From Saltatorellus ferox (lineage in GTDB: Bacteria; Planctomycetota; UBA1135; GCA-002686595), in assembly GCA_007751475.1 (NCBI GenBank), contig CP036434.1, positions 5,771,524 through 5,835,523 of the forward strand: DNA of 64,000 bases, given 5' to 3'. The notes beneath the pieces were generated by a model that was given only the letters and a program-made list of their open reading frames with translations, ran no database searches and was not told the origin of the DNA. Below, piece after piece: positions 41,907 through 50,160 of this stretch (the stretch's first letter is position 1; the number at the start of each line of letters is the position of its first letter). Both the position numbers and the translations under genes were made by a program.

Positions 41907-42716
41907 TCAGCGCTCCTTCTTCGCGATGATCAGGTGCTGGAAGCCGCGCAGGTAGAAGTTGCCTTCCGCCGCCGCCGTGTGGAACGCGGGCTTCTCCAGC
42001 TTGCGATTCCCGCGCACGACGGCGATGTGATCGACGATGCGAAAGCGCTGGCGGAGCTGCTCTGCCAGGCGCGCGCCGATGGGCACGAAGCCCTTCTTCT
42101 TCTCGAAGGAGTCGCTGACGTAGAGCGCGAAGTAGCGGCGGTCGCGCAGCACGCGATCGGCCTCGGCGAACGTCTGCTCCATCGCCTCGAAGTAGCCGTC
42201 GTCGAAGGCCGAGAGCTTGCCGATGCAACGGGGGTCCTCGGAGTAGTCGATGTGCGTCGAGTAGGGCGGATCCATGAAGACGAAGTCCGCCTTCTGGTCC
42301 TCCAGCGGCAGCTCGCGCGCGTCCGCCTTGAAGATGTCCTCGCGCATCGGACGCAGGTCGTAGCCGAGGGCGCGGCGCTTCTGGTCGCGGGCGACGTCCA
42401 GGGTTGTACCGCCGCCGCAAAAGGGATCGACGACGAGGTCGCCCTCGCGCGTGTAGCGCTCCAGGAGGTTCCAGATCACCCATGCGGGCGTGCGGCCCTC
42501 GTAGCCCGGAAGGCCCATGGGCTGGTCGGAGTACTGCTGGGACGGGTAGTACCAGAGGGTGGTCGTCTGCAGCTTGAGGGCGGGCTTCTGGGGGCGGCCG
42601 TAGGCGCCACGCGCAGGTCCCCCCCCACCACGCGCTGACCCGCGCGCTGGCCCGCCGCCTGGGCGCGCGCCCGGACGGCGCCTGCTTCCGCCCGTTCTGT
42701 CTTCCTGATCGCTCAT
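41907..42716 (-). CDS. Orphan N6/N4 DNA-methyltransferase-like protein with RG-rich tail
   Basis: A 269-residue AdoMet methyltransferase of the N6_N4_Mtase family. Residues 1-45 are a Gly/Arg/Ala-rich, disordered tail (RRRPGARPGGGPARG, GGGGPARGAYGR). The catalytic part has the AdoMet motif VVDPFCGGGTTLD near 94-106 and the catalytic DPPYS near 149-153, in the order FxGxG then DPPY. Either adenine-N6 or cytosine-N4 methylation is possible. No restriction enzyme or specificity subunit is next to it, so it is orphan; the RG tail is unusual for DNA methyltransferases. Convergent with the O-methyltransferase, 42 bp apart. Confidence 0.8.
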   Translation of the reverse strand: MSDQEDRTGGSRRRPGARPGGGPARGSARGGGGPARGAYGRPQKPALKLQTTTLWYYPSQQYSDQPMGLPGYEGRTPAWVIWNLLERYTREGDLVVDPFCGGGTTLDVARDQKRRALGYDLRPMREDIFKADARELPLEDQKADFVFMDPPYSTHIDYSEDPRCIGKLSAFDDGYFEAMEQTFAEADRVLRDRRYFALYVSDSFEKKKGFVPIGARLAEQLRQRFRIVDHIAVVRGNRKLEKPAFHTAAAEGNFYLRGFQHLIIAKKER

Positions 42717-42774
42717 TCGACCGGAAGCATAGCCGGAACGGGATTCGGGCAGGCGTGCGCGCTATGGTCTCGGC

Positions 42775-43488
42775 GTGGCGAAACGTGAAGAGCTAAAAAT
42801 CGTGGTCCCCCACCAGGGCGTCGAACACGTCGCGGCGCGCCTCGACCTCCCCGGCGGGGATCCGGTCGGCGTGTACGTCATGGCCCACGGTGCGGGCGCG
42901 CCGATGACCTCCGACTTCATGGAGGCCGCCGCTCCGCGCATCGCCGACGCCGCGGCACTCGCGGTCGTGCGCTTCAACTACGCCTACGCCGAGAAGATGT
43001 CGCGCACGAGCTCCCGCCTGCCCCCTGAGCCGCGCCGTGCCCTGGAGGTGATCCATCGGACCGTTCTCCAGTGGACGCGGGATCGCTTCCCCCACCTTCC
43101 GCTCGTGGGCGGCGGCAAATCGCTGGGCGGGCGGATCGCGAGCCTCATGGCCGCGGAGGCCGAGCCCATGGACGGTCTCGTGTTCCTGGGCTATCCGCTG
43201 CATCCGCCCGGTAAGCCCGAGAAGCTGCGGACGGAGCATTTCCCGAAGCTGGACCTGCCGATGCTGTTCCTCCAGGGCGACCGGGACGCGCTCGCGGACC
43301 TCGATCTCTTGCGCCCTGCCCTGGAGGCGCTGCCTCGGAAGGCCGCGCTGCACGTCGTCGCGGGCGGCGACCACAGCTTTTCGGTACTGAAGCGCTCGGG
43401 CCGTACCCCCGAGGAAGTGCTCGACGAGATCGCGTCCGCCGTGGCTGACTGGAGCGCGAAGTCGCTCCCCGGGCGCTCGCAGGCCTGA
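42775..43488 (+). CDS. KANL3/Tex30-like alpha/beta hydrolase
   Basis: A 237-residue alpha/beta hydrolase of the bacterial dienelactone-hydrolase/KANL3-Tex30 type. Visible: VYVMAHGAGAPMTSDFM near 33-48 (oxyanion region), GGGKSLGGRIAS with the nucleophile Ser near 122-133, FLQGDRDALAD with the catalytic Asp, and the catalytic His in GGDHSFSVLKRSGR. The GTG at 42775 gives the expected length. Substrate unknown. It is divergent from the methyltransferase gene and ends 10 bp from the arsR-type gene. Confidence 0.85.
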   Translation: MAKREELKIVVPHQGVEHVAARLDLPGGDPVGVYVMAHGAGAPMTSDFMEAAAPRIADAAALAVVRFNYAYAEKMSRTSSRLPPEPRRALEVIHRTVLQWTRDRFPHLPLVGGGKSLGGRIASLMAAEAEPMDGLVFLGYPLHPPGKPEKLRTEHFPKLDLPMLFLQGDRDALADLDLLRPALEALPRKAALHVVAGGDHSFSVLKRSGRTPEEVLDEIASAVADWSAKSLPGRSQA

Positions 43489-43498
43489 GACAGGCCCG

Positions 43499-43849
43499 CT
43501 ATTCCATCGCGTGGTCGAGCGCGTCCCGCACGAGCCGGGCCACGTGATCGTCCGTGAGCCTGAAGTACACGTGACGCCCGTCGCGGCGCCGCCGCACGAG
43601 TTCCGCGCCCTCCAGTAGCTTCATGCGGTGCGAGACCGTCGAGAGCGGCTCGTCCAGGGTGGCCGCGATCTCCGACCCGCAGGCCTCGCCTCGACCGAGC
43701 AACTCCAGCGTGCGAAGCCGCTGCTCGTCCCCGAGCGCCTTGAAGAGCTGTACCGCCCCCCGGAAGGCTCGATCCGGCAGCGCCGACCCGGGCCGCGCGG
43801 CGTGCTCGTGGGGCGTCCAGGGTTCGTCGTCGCTGTGATCGTGGGCCAT
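43499..43849 (-). CDS. ArsR/SmtB-family zinc-type transcriptional repressor
   Basis: A 116-residue winged-helix repressor. The HTH (LLGRGEACGSEIAATLDEPLSTVSHRMKLLEGAELV) and wing (RRRDGRHVYFRL) are typical. The alpha-5 helix carries the complete zinc-site pattern DxHx10HxxE: Asp100, His102, His113 and Glu116, the same spacing as in SmtB. The N terminus is His/Asp-rich (MAHDHSDDEPWTPHEH), a possible second site. It is transcribed away from the outer-membrane/Znu genes with 106 bp between, where a dyad lies at 43897-43922. The start at 43849 is preferred over 44128, which would enter the next gene. Confidence 0.85.
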   Translation of the reverse strand: MAHDHSDDEPWTPHEHAARPGSALPDRAFRGAVQLFKALGDEQRLRTLELLGRGEACGSEIAATLDEPLSTVSHRMKLLEGAELVRRRRDGRHVYFRLTDDHVARLVRDALDHAME

Positions 43850-43896
43850 GCGTTCATTGTCGGGACGCGGGCTCCAGGGGGGAAGCGAAACCCACA

Positions 43897-43922
43897 CTTG
43901 CACGGTTGTCGAAGCGTCCAAG
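43897..43922. promoter_or_regulatory. Candidate operator dyad for the ArsR/SmtB-type repressor
   Basis: An imperfect 26-bp inverted repeat with 8-base arms CTTGCACG and CGTCCAAG (one mismatch) lies between the divergent repressor and barrel genes, 34 bp before the ATG at 43956. It is not an exact match to the known SmtB/CzrA 12-2-12 operator; assignment rests on position and symmetry. Confidence 0.35.
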
Positions 43923-43955
43923 CAGGGCCCTGGGCCGAAAGGGAGACTTCTGCCC

Positions 43956-45188
43956 ATGCAACCCACTCCTCCACGGATCAAGCGACCTCTTCCGGCCATC
44001 CTCGCCGCCGGTGCGGCCACCGTCGTCGGCTCCACGACCGCCTTCGCCCAGGGCGCAACCTTCCAGACCCCCGGCATGCCGATCTGGGCCGCGTCCGGCC
44101 AGATCGACCGCTTCTCCAACGACTTCAATCCCGCGATCGGTGCACTGCTCGACGGATTCGGCGACTACATCGTGACCGATGACGACGAGGCCGAAGGACT
44201 CGACCTCTACCTGCGTAGCTTCGAGATGACCGTCAACGGGCGGGTCGATCCGAACTGGTGGGGCTACGCGGTGATCGTGTACGCGGACGAGGAAGTCACG
44301 CTGGAGGAAGCGGCCGTGACGTACTCCGGTTTCGAGGACAACACGACGCTCCGCTTCGGACGCTTCTTCGTCGACTTCGGCAAGCAGATGCAGGCCCACC
44401 TCCACGACCTGCCTTACCCGGATCGTCCGGGCGTGCTCGCGGAGTACCTCGGCGAGGAACTTCCCGGCATCGGTATGCAGGCCGATCACTGGTGGGCCAC
44501 CGGCGAGTCGTCGGCGCTGCGTGCCTCGCTCGGCCTCTTCAGTCAGTTCGAACTCGGCGGCCACGGCCACGGAGACGAAGGCGAACTCTCCGACGAACCG
44601 ACCGTGGGCCAGCCGGAACGCAAGGAGGCGAGCGAGCTCGGACTCACGGCTCGCATGACGCAATTCATGGATGTCGGCAAGACCGGCGTCTTCCAGTGGG
44701 GCGCCTCCGCGCGCCACATCGGTTCGTACTCGTTCGAGGACGAGACGAGCGGCGGGGCCATCGAGGACCTTTCCACGACCACCTACGGCGTCGACGCGAC
44801 CTACGGCTTCGACTCGAACGATGGCCTGTCTGGATGGACCTTCGGCGCGGAGTATCTCGTGGCCACGGGGGAACTGGGCGCCGAGTTCGACGCAGGGACG
44901 GGCGTGGCAACCGTCCTCGACGATACGAAGAGCGGCTACTACGTCTGGGCCGAGCACCGCGCGGATATCCAGAACACGTATGGCCTCCTGGTCAGTTCCT
45001 TCGAGCATCTGGAGGATCCCACGGAGGAACTTCAGCTCACCGCATACTACACACGCTACTTCTCCGAGTTCGCGCGACTGCGCTTTGCCGTGAGCCACGC
45101 GGACATCGAGGACGCCGAGGACTCCACGCGCTTCCTCGTCCAGCTGACGACCTTCTTCGGACCGCACGCCCACGGGGTGAACTGGTGA
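43956..45188 (+). CDS. Probable outer-membrane beta-barrel protein of metal locus
   Basis: A 410-residue exported protein with a signal peptide (RPLPAILAAGAATVVGSTTAFAQ) and alternating amphipathic strands typical of a porin-like barrel (NTTLRFGRFFVDFGKQ, YVWAEHRADIQNTYGLLV, LTAYYTRYFSEFARLRFAVS), ending in GVNW. A His/Glu-rich segment (LGGHGHGDEGELSDEP) lies near 190-205, and the Cys-free sequence is acidic. The start at 43956 follows GGGAGA, a reasonable ribosome site here. Its stop overlaps the znuA GTG. I infer metal passage or capture at the outer membrane. Confidence 0.7.
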   Translation: MQPTPPRIKRPLPAILAAGAATVVGSTTAFAQGATFQTPGMPIWAASGQIDRFSNDFNPAIGALLDGFGDYIVTDDDEAEGLDLYLRSFEMTVNGRVDPNWWGYAVIVYADEEVTLEEAAVTYSGFEDNTTLRFGRFFVDFGKQMQAHLHDLPYPDRPGVLAEYLGEELPGIGMQADHWWATGESSALRASLGLFSQFELGGHGHGDEGELSDEPTVGQPERKEASELGLTARMTQFMDVGKTGVFQWGASARHIGSYSFEDETSGGAIEDLSTTTYGVDATYGFDSNDGLSGWTFGAEYLVATGELGAEFDAGTGVATVLDDTKSGYYVWAEHRADIQNTYGLLVSSFEHLEDPTEELQLTAYYTRYFSEFARLRFAVSHADIEDAEDSTRFLVQLTTFFGPHAHGVNW

Positions 45189-46198
45189 TACGACTCTTCC
45201 ACTGCTTTCTCTTCGTCTTCGCTGCCGCATCGTTCGTTCCTGCGTCCTTCGCCCAGGGAACGATGGAAGCTCAGCCGCGTGACGAGAAGCTCCGCGTCGT
45301 CGCGACGTTGCCCGATCTCGCCGACCTCGCGCGCGCGATCGGCGGTGAGCGAATCGAGGTCGAAACGCTCGCCCGGCCGGGTCAGAACCTGCACGCGGTG
45401 CGCGTCAAACCCTCGCACCTCGTCGCGCTCTCGAAGGCGGACCTCTTCCTCCAGGTCGGACTGAGCCTGGAGCACGCGTGGGTTCCAGGCCTGATTCAGA
45501 CGGCGCGCAATCGCGAGGTTCTACCGGGCACGGACGGCTTCGTCAGCGCCGGCGAGGGCTTCACGATGATCGAGGTTCCCGTCACCCTGGATCGCGGCCA
45601 GGCCGTGGACGTGCACCCGCTCGGGAATCCGCACGTGAATCTCTCGATGAACGGTGGACTGCACATGGCCGAGCGCGTGCGCGACGGATTGATCCGCGTC
45701 GACCCCGAAGGCGAGACGGTCTATCGCGCGGGCTTCGAGACCTGGAAGAGGCGCCAGGACGAGGCTCGCTTGCGCTGGAGCAAGATCGCCGAGGCGATCG
45801 CGGCGCAGCACCGGGAAGCCTGCCTCTACCACCGCGAGTTCGACTACCTGCTCGGGGAACTCGGGCTTCCGATCGCGGCGTTCCTGGAGCCGCGCCCGGG
45901 CCTTCCGCCGACGCCTTCCCATCTCGCCGACGTGATCGAGACGGTGAAGACCGACCGGATTCCGGTGGTCCTCACGGCGCCGTGGTCCAACAACAAGAAC
46001 TGCGCCCACGTCGCCCGTGCGACGGGAGCCAGCGTGCTGGAGCTGCCCGTGATGGTCGGCGGAGGCGAAGGACAGATGACCTGGATCGACATGATGGACC
46101 GCTCGATCCGGCTGATCGCGGAGGCGTACGGCGTCGACGTCGAGGCCGCCTTGGCAGAGCCTGTGGGCGCCGACAAGCAGCGAGCCAGCCGGCCTTGA
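45185..46198 (+). CDS. znuA: Metal ABC transporter substrate-binding protein (ZnuA-like)
   Basis: A 337-residue cluster A-I metal-binding protein. A signal peptide (LFHCFLFVFAAASFVPASFAQ) is followed by VVATLPDLADLARAIGGERIEV, the first ligand region QNLHAVRVKPSHL (His70), GNPHVNLS (His150) and LYHREFDYL near 220, plus a late acidic ligand region. The His-rich loop of classical ZnuA is not present, so Zn or Mn are both possible; the zinc-type repressor next door favours Zn. GTG start overlaps the barrel gene's TGA; the ABC ATPase gene overlaps its stop. Confidence 0.9.
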   Translation: MIRLFHCFLFVFAAASFVPASFAQGTMEAQPRDEKLRVVATLPDLADLARAIGGERIEVETLARPGQNLHAVRVKPSHLVALSKADLFLQVGLSLEHAWVPGLIQTARNREVLPGTDGFVSAGEGFTMIEVPVTLDRGQAVDVHPLGNPHVNLSMNGGLHMAERVRDGLIRVDPEGETVYRAGFETWKRRQDEARLRWSKIAEAIAAQHREACLYHREFDYLLGELGLPIAAFLEPRPGLPPTPSHLADVIETVKTDRIPVVLTAPWSNNKNCAHVARATGASVLELPVMVGGGEGQMTWIDMMDRSIRLIAEAYGVDVEAALAEPVGADKQRASRP

Positions 46199-46836
46199 GT
46201 CGGGCCCTCCACCTGGCGCTCGCCATGCGCGGCGTGTCGCTCGGCTACGGCGACCGGACCGTGCTCTCGGGGATCGACCTTGAGCTGGAGCGGGGTGCTT
46301 TCGCCACGGTCACCGGTCCGTCGGGCAGCGGCAAGTCGACGTTCCTGCGCGCGGCCGCAGGGCTCCTGCCCGCGGAGTCGGGTGCGATCGAACGCTCTTT
46401 CCAGCGCGTGGGCTGGGTGCCACAGGCTGAATCGCTCGGCCTCCTGCATCCGGTCAGTGCGCTCGAAGTGGCGAGCGCGGGCTCGGCGCGCCGCGGCCGC
46501 GCGGCGCGCACCGAGGCCGAAGCGGCGCTCGAAGCCCTCGGTCTCGCGGGGCGCGGCGCCAGCCGCTTCGTCGAACTCTCGGGCGGCCAGCGTCAGCGCG
46601 TCCTCGTCGCGCGCGCGCTCGTTCAGGGCGCGGAGCTGCTCATCTTCGACGAACCCACGAGCGCCCTCGACGACGCTTCGAGCGTGCTCGTCCGCGAAGC
46701 GGTCGCCCGACGTGCACGTGAAGGCGCCACGATCCTCTACGCGACGCACCAGCCCGGAGAACTCCACGGGCTCGAAACCCATCGGATCACCACGGGCGGT
46801 GGCGGCATCCAGTGTGAGGTCCTGGCGTGGACCTGA
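46195..46836 (+). CDS. znuC: Metal ABC transporter ATP-binding protein (ZnuC-like)
   Basis: A 213-residue ABC ATPase, from the TTG at 46195 that overlaps the znuA stop (an ATG at 46225 gives 203 residues). Walker A GPSGSGKST near 45, Q-loop VGWVPQ, signature LSGGQRQRV, Walker B LLIFDEPTSALDD and the H-loop YATHQ are all intact. It is shorter than typical ZnuC and lacks a C-terminal metal-binding extension. It energises uptake through the ZnuB-like permease, whose GTG start overlaps it by 10 bp. Confidence 0.9.
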   Translation: MSRALHLALAMRGVSLGYGDRTVLSGIDLELERGAFATVTGPSGSGKSTFLRAAAGLLPAESGAIERSFQRVGWVPQAESLGLLHPVSALEVASAGSARRGRAARTEAEAALEALGLAGRGASRFVELSGGQRQRVLVARALVQGAELLIFDEPTSALDDASSVLVREAVARRAREGATILYATHQPGELHGLETHRITTGGGGIQCEVLAWT

Positions 46837-47753
46837 GCACGTTCGTCCAGCTCTTCACCTGGCCGCTCATCGCGCTCGGCCTGGTCGCGCTGACCGCGCC
46901 GGTCGTCGGCGCCTTCCTCGTCGCCCGCGGGACGGCGTTCCACGGGATCGCGCTTCCCCAGGTGGCGGCCTTCGGCGTGGCCGTCGGCTTTGCACTGCTT
47001 CCGTTCGTTCAGGACCTTCCGTGGACCGTCGCGGGCGACGGGCATTCCCACGGCTCGGCGGAGCCGTCGCGGGGCTACCTGGCGCTCTGCGCGGCCGTGT
47101 TCGTCGTCGCTGCGCTCGGGCTCTTCGAGACCCGGCGCGGTCGCGGCGGCCGGGGCGATCAGGGCGCGACCGTCGCCGCAACGTTCGCGATCGCCAGCGG
47201 CGGCACCGCGCTCGCCGCGCAGCTCTCTCCTCTCGGAGGCATCCACGTCGGCGCTCTCCTCGGAGGCGAAACGCTCAGCACCGGACCGTTCGACGCGGCC
47301 GTCCTCGGCGGGGTCGCGTTACTCGTGCTCGCCGCGACGATCGCTGGCTGGCGTCCCATCACCCTGGCGGGGCTGGACCCCGAGTACGCGCGCGCCGCAG
47401 GAAAGCGGCCGCGGCTGGCGGACCTCACGCTCCACGCCATGACGGCCGTGCTCGTGATCGCGGGCTCTCTCACGGTGGGCGCGCTCCCGATGTTCGCGCT
47501 GCTCGTGATCCCGGCGATGGTGGTCCGAGACCGTTCGGCCTCGATGGCGCGCTTCCTCGTCGCGGCGCCGGCGCTCGGTCTGGCGAGCGCTTCGGTAGGG
47601 GCAGGTCTGGCGTTCCGGTTCGATCTGTCGATGGACGCCTCGGTGGTCGCTGGCTGCGTGCTAGCCGGCGGTGGAGCTGGCCTGGGAGGTGCGCTGCTTG
47701 CAGTTCGCCGCCGCGCACGGTCCAGCGTCTCGAACTCCAGCGCTTCGGACTGA
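46827..47753 (+). CDS. znuB: Metal ABC transporter permease (ZnuB-like)
   Basis: A 308-residue ABC-3 family permease with about eight membrane helices. The N terminus (LIALGLVALTAPVVGAFLVARGTAFHGIALPQVAAFGVAVG) is typical of ZnuB/TroC; an outside loop carries GDGHSHGS, which could bind metal. GTG start inside the znuC end. The 3' end overlaps the convergent small membrane protein gene by about 90 bp, unusual in this compact region. Confidence 0.9.
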   Translation: MDLSTFVQLFTWPLIALGLVALTAPVVGAFLVARGTAFHGIALPQVAAFGVAVGFALLPFVQDLPWTVAGDGHSHGSAEPSRGYLALCAAVFVVAALGLFETRRGRGGRGDQGATVAATFAIASGGTALAAQLSPLGGIHVGALLGGETLSTGPFDAAVLGGVALLVLAATIAGWRPITLAGLDPEYARAAGKRPRLADLTLHAMTAVLVIAGSLTVGALPMFALLVIPAMVVRDRSASMARFLVAAPALGLASASVGAGLAFRFDLSMDASVVAGCVLAGGGAGLGGALLAVRRRARSSVSNSSASD

Positions 47754-48053
47754 CGCCGGCTCGATCACGCTCACGGGAATCGCCTCCGCCGCCACCGGGG
47801 TCTCGGCGTCGAGAATCATCTCGGGAGTGACCTCAGGCGAGCAGCAGACAGACTCCAGCGGGACCAAAGTCGCGCGGTCCCCCACGCTCGTCCTCGCGGT
47901 GCTGACGAGGAAAGCCGAAACCGTCAGCGCCGTCCCGAGGAGCACCCCGGCCACGGCCAGAAGCAGGCCCGCGTTGACCTCCCCCATCCGGGAACCTTCA
48001 TGGGAGGAGCCTTCGCTCGGAGACGCAGATCCTGAACGGGTGAAATGCTGCAT
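47661..48053 (-). CDS. Putative small single-pass membrane protein
   Basis: A 130-residue frame with a hydrophobic helix (AGLLLAVAGVLLGTALTVSAFLV) and a Cys-containing C terminus (VCCSP, PCAAANC). Third positions are strongly GC, supporting coding on this strand, but its end overlaps the 3' end of znuB by 93 bp. An ATG at 47987 would give 108 residues. Function unknown; moderate confidence that it is real. Confidence 0.5.
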   Translation of the reverse strand: MQHFTRSGSASPSEGSSHEGSRMGEVNAGLLLAVAGVLLGTALTVSAFLVSTARTSVGDRATLVPLESVCCSPEVTPEMILDAETPVAAEAIPVSVIEPASVRSAGVRDAGPCAAANCKQRTSQASSTAG

Positions 48054-48258
48054 GGGAATGATGAGGGAGGGGCCCCGTGGAGCCGGCGGCGAGAAGGCGT
48101 GCGTGGGAAGAGACCGTCACGCCTCATTCTTTCTTTCGCTAAACACGGCCTCAGATTGCCCGCATTCAACGATTTGCGCATCAGGACTTTTCCTATCAAC
48201 GACTTAGGACCGGACGCCTGCGACCGATGGGGACGCGGGGCTCCTATCTCTCGACGCT

Positions 48259-49935
48259 TCACCGGTAACGCCCCCTCAGGTCCAAGACCGACTTTCCGCG
48301 CTGACGAAGCGTGAGCTTACCTTTCTCGAACGAGAGCTCCTGGATCGGAGGCTGGCGGTAGTGGGACTCGACGGTGAGACCCCCCATGCCCTGCTTTGCC
48401 AGGGAGACCTCCATGGCTCGCGCCATGAGCGTTTCTGCCTTCCGCGCGTACTCCGCGGTCCCTTCTTCGGTAAACTCCAGGAGGAGAGGCCCATCACCTC
48501 CCAGAAGCGCGGCCCAGGTCCCGCCGCCCACGAAGCGCATGTCCCCGCCCGCGCGAGCGACCTCCACGTAACCATCTTTGTCCGCGAACGAGAGGACCTG
48601 GGTCAGCCTGACGCCCCCGTCGATTTCCTGGAGAAAGACCCGCGTGAATTCGCCCGCGTCGCGATCGGGCAGGTCCCGGCTGGTCTGGGTCCGCTGAACG
48701 CGAGGCATCCCGGAGATCTTGCCCTCCACCTGCTCGACGCTGCGGATCTTCGTGAGTTCATACGTGAGGAGCCCGGGGAGCACGGCATCGACCTCGGGCC
48801 ATTCCATGGGCTCGTAAACCTCCATGGAGTCGACCACCGTCAGGGTCAGGTCAACGCGTTCGGATGACCTGCGGCCCGGATCGGGCTTTCCAGCGTCGCC
48901 GGGTTTCAGGTTCTTGACCGCATCGGTCGCCGTCTTGACGTTCGGGATCTGCCCGGCGGCTTCCAGGGCGAGGTCGCCAGGTGACGGAAGTTCGAGGGTT
49001 CGACCGGTCGCTGGAGGGAGGTCCGAAGCGGCCTTTCCTGCGCCCCGAGCGGCAGACGCCACCTCGTCCGCGGACCGGGCCACGCCGCGGGCGACGTTGT
49101 CCGCGGCGGGCGCCACGGATTTCCCCAGCCGCGCGCCCGCGATGCCAAGGATGATCAGGACACCCGCGATCTTGCTCCACGGGATCTGCCAGCCAAGGCG
49201 CGGCCTCACCTGCGTGACGGAAGCTGGCGCGGTCGCCTTGGCGCCCGTATCCGTGGGTGCACCGCCGGAGCGTGCTCGCCGCTCTGCCTGGTAGCGCTCC
49301 ATCCTGCGCCGCGTCTGCTCCAGCGCTTCGCGACGATCGCGTCGCCACGACCGGAAGAGCTTGACCCCGAGCGCCAGGAAGAAGAGTGCGGCGATGCCAT
49401 AGACGATACCCTCGAAGCGACTGATGGACGCGACCGTGCCGTCCAAGAGGACCATCTCCGCCCCGTTCATGAGGCCCGTGATGCGCGCGATTCTCGACGA
49501 GGGCTTCAGCGACCTCACGCGCCGAACGCCCTCGAGCACGTAGGGGATCGCGCGCGGTTCCGAAGTTCCAGCCGGAGGCCGCGCGAACGCCTCGACGGGG
49601 AGGGACGCCCCTTGGACGGTCGCCACCACCGGAAGCCCTGGTCCAGAGAAGGCGAACTGGCCCTCTGCGACGGTTCGATCGGCCGTTTCGCGGTCGACGA
49701 ACGGGAACACGTAGTCCTTACCGTCTCGAATCTGTTTGGGAGAGCCGAGTCGGATCAAGAACCCTTCGACGCGCACGCGGGATTCTGGGCCTCCGTCCGG
49801 AGCAGCAAGGGCCTGCAAGGTGGTGGGGACGAACTCCGCAGAACCGGTCCTCAGGCCGACGATCGAGAGCAATCCCGTGGTGGGAAGGAACAGAAAGAAG
49901 ATCAGCAGGCAGAAGAACGGTTTCACGGCGGACAT
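48259..49935 (-). CDS. Large membrane protein of unknown function
   Basis: A 558-residue protein with an N-terminal helix (FFCLLIFFLFLPTTGLLSIVGL), a soluble domain of about 130 residues, a second helix (GIVYGIAALFFLALGVKLF), an Arg-rich loop (RRDRREALEQTRRRMERYQAERR), a third helix (IAGVLIILGIAGARL), an Ala/Lys-rich linker and a C-terminal soluble domain of about 200 residues (VDLTLTVVDSMEVYEP; GGTWAALLGGDGPLLLEF). No family recognised. The gene is divergent from 50161. Confidence 0.7.
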   Translation of the reverse strand: MSAVKPFFCLLIFFLFLPTTGLLSIVGLRTGSAEFVPTTLQALAAPDGGPESRVRVEGFLIRLGSPKQIRDGKDYVFPFVDRETADRTVAEGQFAFSGPGLPVVATVQGASLPVEAFARPPAGTSEPRAIPYVLEGVRRVRSLKPSSRIARITGLMNGAEMVLLDGTVASISRFEGIVYGIAALFFLALGVKLFRSWRRDRREALEQTRRRMERYQAERRARSGGAPTDTGAKATAPASVTQVRPRLGWQIPWSKIAGVLIILGIAGARLGKSVAPAADNVARGVARSADEVASAARGAGKAASDLPPATGRTLELPSPGDLALEAAGQIPNVKTATDAVKNLKPGDAGKPDPGRRSSERVDLTLTVVDSMEVYEPMEWPEVDAVLPGLLTYELTKIRSVEQVEGKISGMPRVQRTQTSRDLPDRDAGEFTRVFLQEIDGGVRLTQVLSFADKDGYVEVARAGGDMRFVGGGTWAALLGGDGPLLLEFTEEGTAEYARKAETLMARAMEVSLAKQGMGGLTVESHYRQPPIQELSFEKGKLTLRQRGKSVLDLRGRYR

Positions 49936-50160
49936 TCAGGGGTTCGCGGCGGGAGCGGGCGGCTCGGAGCGGAGGGAAGACACCCGGTTCAGGGCGAGAC
50001 AGAGAGTAGGTGCTCCTTCGCTCGGAGGAAATTCAGACCGAAGCAGAGATTCTCACGATTCGCTCGTCTCAGGCCGCAACCCGCATGCCACCCGATCGTG
50101 GATCCCTGGGAGGCGGCACTTCGCAGCCTCGACGACGGATCTTGAACACAGGAGAGGCAC

